A stretch of 15,729 nucleotides of DNA from Hyphomicrobiaceae bacterium. GTDB lineage: Bacteria; Pseudomonadota; Alphaproteobacteria; Rhizobiales; Hyphomicrobiaceae. Location of the stretch: assembly GCA_021775715.1 (NCBI GenBank), contig JAJFHI010000077.1:1-15729 (forward strand), read 5' to 3'. Position 1 is the stretch's first letter, and the number at the start of each line of letters is the position of its first letter. Under the pieces are notes generated by a model. It ran no database searches. It was not told the DNA's origin and worked only from the letters and a program-made list of their open reading frames with translations. The translations under genes and the position numbers were made by a program. Positions 13,789 to 15,729 of this stretch are shown in pieces.

Positions 13789-13932
13789 TCACAATGCTGG
13801 ATCAACCGGTCGTACTGCGATTCCATCCAAAGAAGCAGGAAGTTGACTGGCCCAACTCGAAATCTCGGTGACGCCGGTGAGGGTGGAGAACATCGTGACG
13901 GCCAAACCGATGACGCCCACCCTCGCGAACAT
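13789..13932 (-). CDS. Possible small hydrophobic ORF or gene remnant
   Basis: The minus-strand frame from the ATG at 13932 gives 47 residues with a hydrophobic start (MFARVGVIGLAVTMFSTL) and a polar end. It lies in the gap between the VOC gene and the reductase gene, on their strand. An in-frame TAG sits 11 codons upstream. No ribosome site is visible, and I know no family for it. It is listed only because the gap holds nothing else. Confidence 0.18.
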   Translation of the reverse strand: MFARVGVIGLAVTMFSTLTGVTEISSWASQLPASLDGIAVRPVDPAL

Positions 13933-14030
13933 TGCAACTGGGACTGAAATGGCGCGCCACTAAACCTCTTTGCCAACAGGCATCGGCATCCACCAGGATT
14001 GAAAATTACCGACAATCGAACTTTATTGCA

Positions 14031-14417
14031 TCACGCGACTTCGCTGGTCTGAAAATCAATGTGCAGATGATTTCCGTCGGGATCCCAGATGTTGTACTGA
14101 ATGATTTTTCCGCCGGGCACGTCCCGTCGTTCGAACTTTTCGCCAGCAGCGGTAAGTGCGGTGTGGAAATCGCTCATGCCTGTGGCACTCAACGCGAAGT
14201 GTTCGAGCTTCAAGTCGCCTTCCGAACCGGCGCCAGGATTTTCATCGACACCGATTAAATGAACAACTGCTTGATCTCCGACATAGAGCCATGCCCCTGG
14301 AAACGGAAAGTTTGGCCGATCACCAGCGCGCATGCCGAGAACTGACGTGTACCAAGCGACCATGGTGTCAAGGTTTCTGGTGCGTAAATTGACGTGATCT
14401 AGTTTGCCAAGCTGCAT
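14031..14417 (-). CDS. VOC superfamily (glyoxalase/dioxygenase fold) protein
   Basis: The 128-residue protein has two beta-alpha-beta-beta-beta units of the vicinal oxygen chelate fold. The first opens LDHVNLRTRNLDTMVAWYTSVLGM (6-29) with His8 as probable metal ligand, then WLYVGDQAVVHLIG. The second opens LEHFALSATGMSDFHTAL (71-88) and ends NIWDPDGNHLHIDF (109-122). Where glyoxalases and fosfomycin enzymes usually carry the last ligand, a glutamate, it reads HLHID, so metal binding may be altered. GGAGAA (14426-14431 on the minus strand), eight bases ahead of the ATG, supports the start. Members act as isomerases, dioxygenases or resistance proteins, and the sequence alone does not say which. 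Confidence 0.85.
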   Translation of the reverse strand: MQLGKLDHVNLRTRNLDTMVAWYTSVLGMRAGDRPNFPFPGAWLYVGDQAVVHLIGVDENPGAGSEGDLKLEHFALSATGMSDFHTALTAAGEKFERRDVPGGKIIQYNIWDPDGNHLHIDFQTSEVA

Positions 14418-14555
14418 GACTGCACTTCTCCAATTTCCCTCAGAGACATTATTTACCTTTTATCATTGCTCGATCAAATAGGCGCCGTGCCGCCACCGAT
14501 AGAGGTTTGGTTATCGATAATAGCCGATTGGCGATAATCCCTAATCACGCCTGCG

Positions 14556-15729
14556 CTATTTCGAATAAGTCACCGTCAGTTTGTAGGCGCCAGCAGCGTC
14601 GCCGTAGTAGTCGCTCACCTGCACTCGAAAAGCCTTCCCCTCTTTTATCGCCACAGACAGAGCGACGTCTGCCCCTGCCGTCGTGCTGTATTTGTGGGTG
14701 AGGTATACCTTGTCATCGCCATAGACGTCGACGCGAGGTCTCAACGTTGTTGACGCGTTAACGAGCTTTACGTTCAGCGCCTTGGCACCATCTGGCGCAT
14801 CTACCATGAAGAAATCCCGGTCCTTTCCATCCATGATATGAGCTTCGATTTCCGTGTCGGCGGAGATCGATCGCGCACTTAAGAGTCCTGTGTTGGGCTC
14901 GTGCTTGTCGTAGGCCTTGCTGGCGCGGACCTCCAGCAGATAACCGCCCGTGCTTTCACCGTAGTAGTTGCTGATGCGGACCAGATAGCGCGTTTCGGGC
15001 TCGCTCACGAAGTGGTAGTCGAGATTTGACCCTGGTGTCGTGTTGTAGAGTTTTCCAAGAGTGGCCTTATCGGCGCTGAGCAACTCGATGCGCGGCTCCA
15101 GCGTAGTGGAGCGGTTGTCGAGCTTTATGATGATCCAGTCGCGATACGTTGCAGGCGTCTTGAACGCAAACACGTCGGCGTCCTTTGCCCCGCCAATCGA
15201 GGCCGAAATCCACTTTTCGAGCGGAATGACATTGGTGTTTAGGCCGTCATTGTTGGGTTCGTTCTCTTGCGCCGAAACCGCGACCTCCTTTGGGGCTTCG
15301 AGCGATAGTGTTTCCAAGGCTTGCGCCTTGCGAACCTCGACGACGTCCCGATTGAAGTCTTTCGAAATGCTCCGCGCCGACTGAATCGCTTCTGCGATTT
15401 GGGTCTTGGCCTCCGCTTCGGGGAGCACTGGCTCTGAGTTTTTATCTTTGGTGACTTCCGCTGCTTGGGAAGAGCCTGCCTGCGAAGCCGGTGCAGCACG
15501 CTCCACAACGTCGGAGATTTTTTTGAGCTTGGCCTCGTAGGCCCGGGCCTTCGCCTTGCATTGCAGGAACTGTTCGGGGTTCAACCTACCGGCGTCGAGG
15601 ACCGTGCAGCACGTCTTGAGATTGAGCGCCGCCATTTGTGCGCGCTCCCCGAGTTCAACGAGTTGCTCTTGGCCAATCGAAATCTGCCCCTCGGTTTTCA
15701 AGAAACTGATCTTGGTCGAAAGGCCGAGC
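14556..15729 (-). CDS. Protein with two C-terminal PPC-like beta domains, N-terminus outside the window
   Basis: The frame is open from the stop at 14556 to the right edge. The only initiation codon visible near the edge is a TTG at 15701, and the residues before it (LGLSTKISF) continue smoothly, so the true start probably lies beyond 15729. Counting from that TTG, residues 1-75 look helical, with a Cys pair in LKTCCTVLDAGRLNPEQFLQC and a charged stretch AKARAYEAKLKKI that may be coiled coil. A Glu/Ala-rich linker (75-140) follows. Two PPC-like beta-sandwich domains come next, each announced by an EPN motif (ENEPNN near 145, KHEPNT near 263) and ending with a V/I-S-N/D-YYG motif and a GxYxLxV strand. 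PPC domains usually occur on secreted or cell-surface proteins. No catalytic domain is visible in this part. Confidence 0.75.
   Translation of the reverse strand, partial: LGLSTKISFLKTEGQISIGQEQLVELGERAQMAALNLKTCCTVLDAGRLNPEQFLQCKAKARAYEAKLKKISDVVERAAPASQAGSSQAAEVTKDKNSEPVLPEAEAKTQIAEAIQSARSISKDFNRDVVEVRKAQALETLSLEAPKEVAVSAQENEPNNDGLNTNVIPLEKWISASIGGAKDADVFAFKTPATYRDWIIIKLDNRSTTLEPRIELLSADKATLGKLYNTTPGSNLDYHFVSEPETRYLVRISNYYGESTGGYLLEVRASKAYDKHEPNTGLLSARSISADTEIEAHIMDGKDRDFFMVDAPDGAKALNVKLVNASTTLRPRVDVYGDDKVYLTHKYSTTAGADVALSVAIKEGKAFRVQVSDYYGDAAGAYKLTVTYSK

Noticed and set aside
14511..14520. TTATCGATAA palindrome after the PPC-like gene
   Set aside because: It is a ten-base palindrome without context; nothing supports a function.
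1..15729. CRISPR arrays, insertion sequences, integrases and transposases
   Set aside because: I looked for regularly spaced repeats and for DDE, serine or tyrosine recombinase motifs in the plausible frames and saw none.

Overview
The window looks like a piece of a proteobacterial chromosome. The supporting signs are a CCA-encoded tRNA-Ser(GCU), RmlB/RmlA proteins of the kind I associate with Burkholderiales and their relatives, a GreA/GreB-family factor, and YfcG-type glutathione enzymes. I cannot settle the class. The stand-alone PurQ-type remnants would fit Alphaproteobacteria better than Beta- or Gammaproteobacteria, which usually carry a fused PurL.

Layout. Positions 1-141 hold the tail of an unidentified gene and tRNA-Ser. 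rmlB and rmlA (367-2454) make the first two steps of dTDP-L-rhamnose synthesis; rmlC and rmlD do not follow. From 2455 to about 7630 lies an accessory zone of intact foreign-looking genes set in debris: an AbiJ/HEPN-type abortive-infection-like gene (2655-3485, minus), a divergent gamma-glutamylcyclotransferase-like gene (3747-4295) with a perfect 7-1-7 palindrome between the two, and an EthA-like flavin monooxygenase (5309-6838). The debris includes two further copies of the rmlA 3' end (4677-4733 and 6884-7030), a decayed purQ 3' end on the minus strand (4520-4676), and a possible remnant of a PPC-like beta domain.

From 7631 to 9415 a compact glutathione cluster encodes a GFA/CENP-V-type zinc protein and two glutathione S-transferases. 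It is followed by a GreA/GreB-like factor (9907-10404), a MetX-like alpha/beta hydrolase (10876-11922), a second purQ remnant with an internal deletion (12055-12139) and a DoxX-like membrane protein (12217-12648). The last block is on the minus strand: a CurA-like NADP-dependent reductase, a VOC/glyoxalase-type protein, and a secreted or envelope-type protein with two PPC-like domains that runs off the right edge.

The most interesting structure is the punctuation of the accessory zone by rmlA 3' ends. Stops of the resident gene and of the two remnants lie about 2.28 and 2.30 kb apart, on the same strand. The best-preserved remnant differs from the resident gene mostly at synonymous sites, so it comes from a separately evolved functional rmlA rather than a fresh local duplication. 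This fits repeated insertion at, or recombination through, the rmlA 3' end, with defence-like and catabolic genes as cargo. No integrase or transposase is visible. A second unexplained element is a short word, AGCGGAC or its complement, seen eight times and only outside the called genes.
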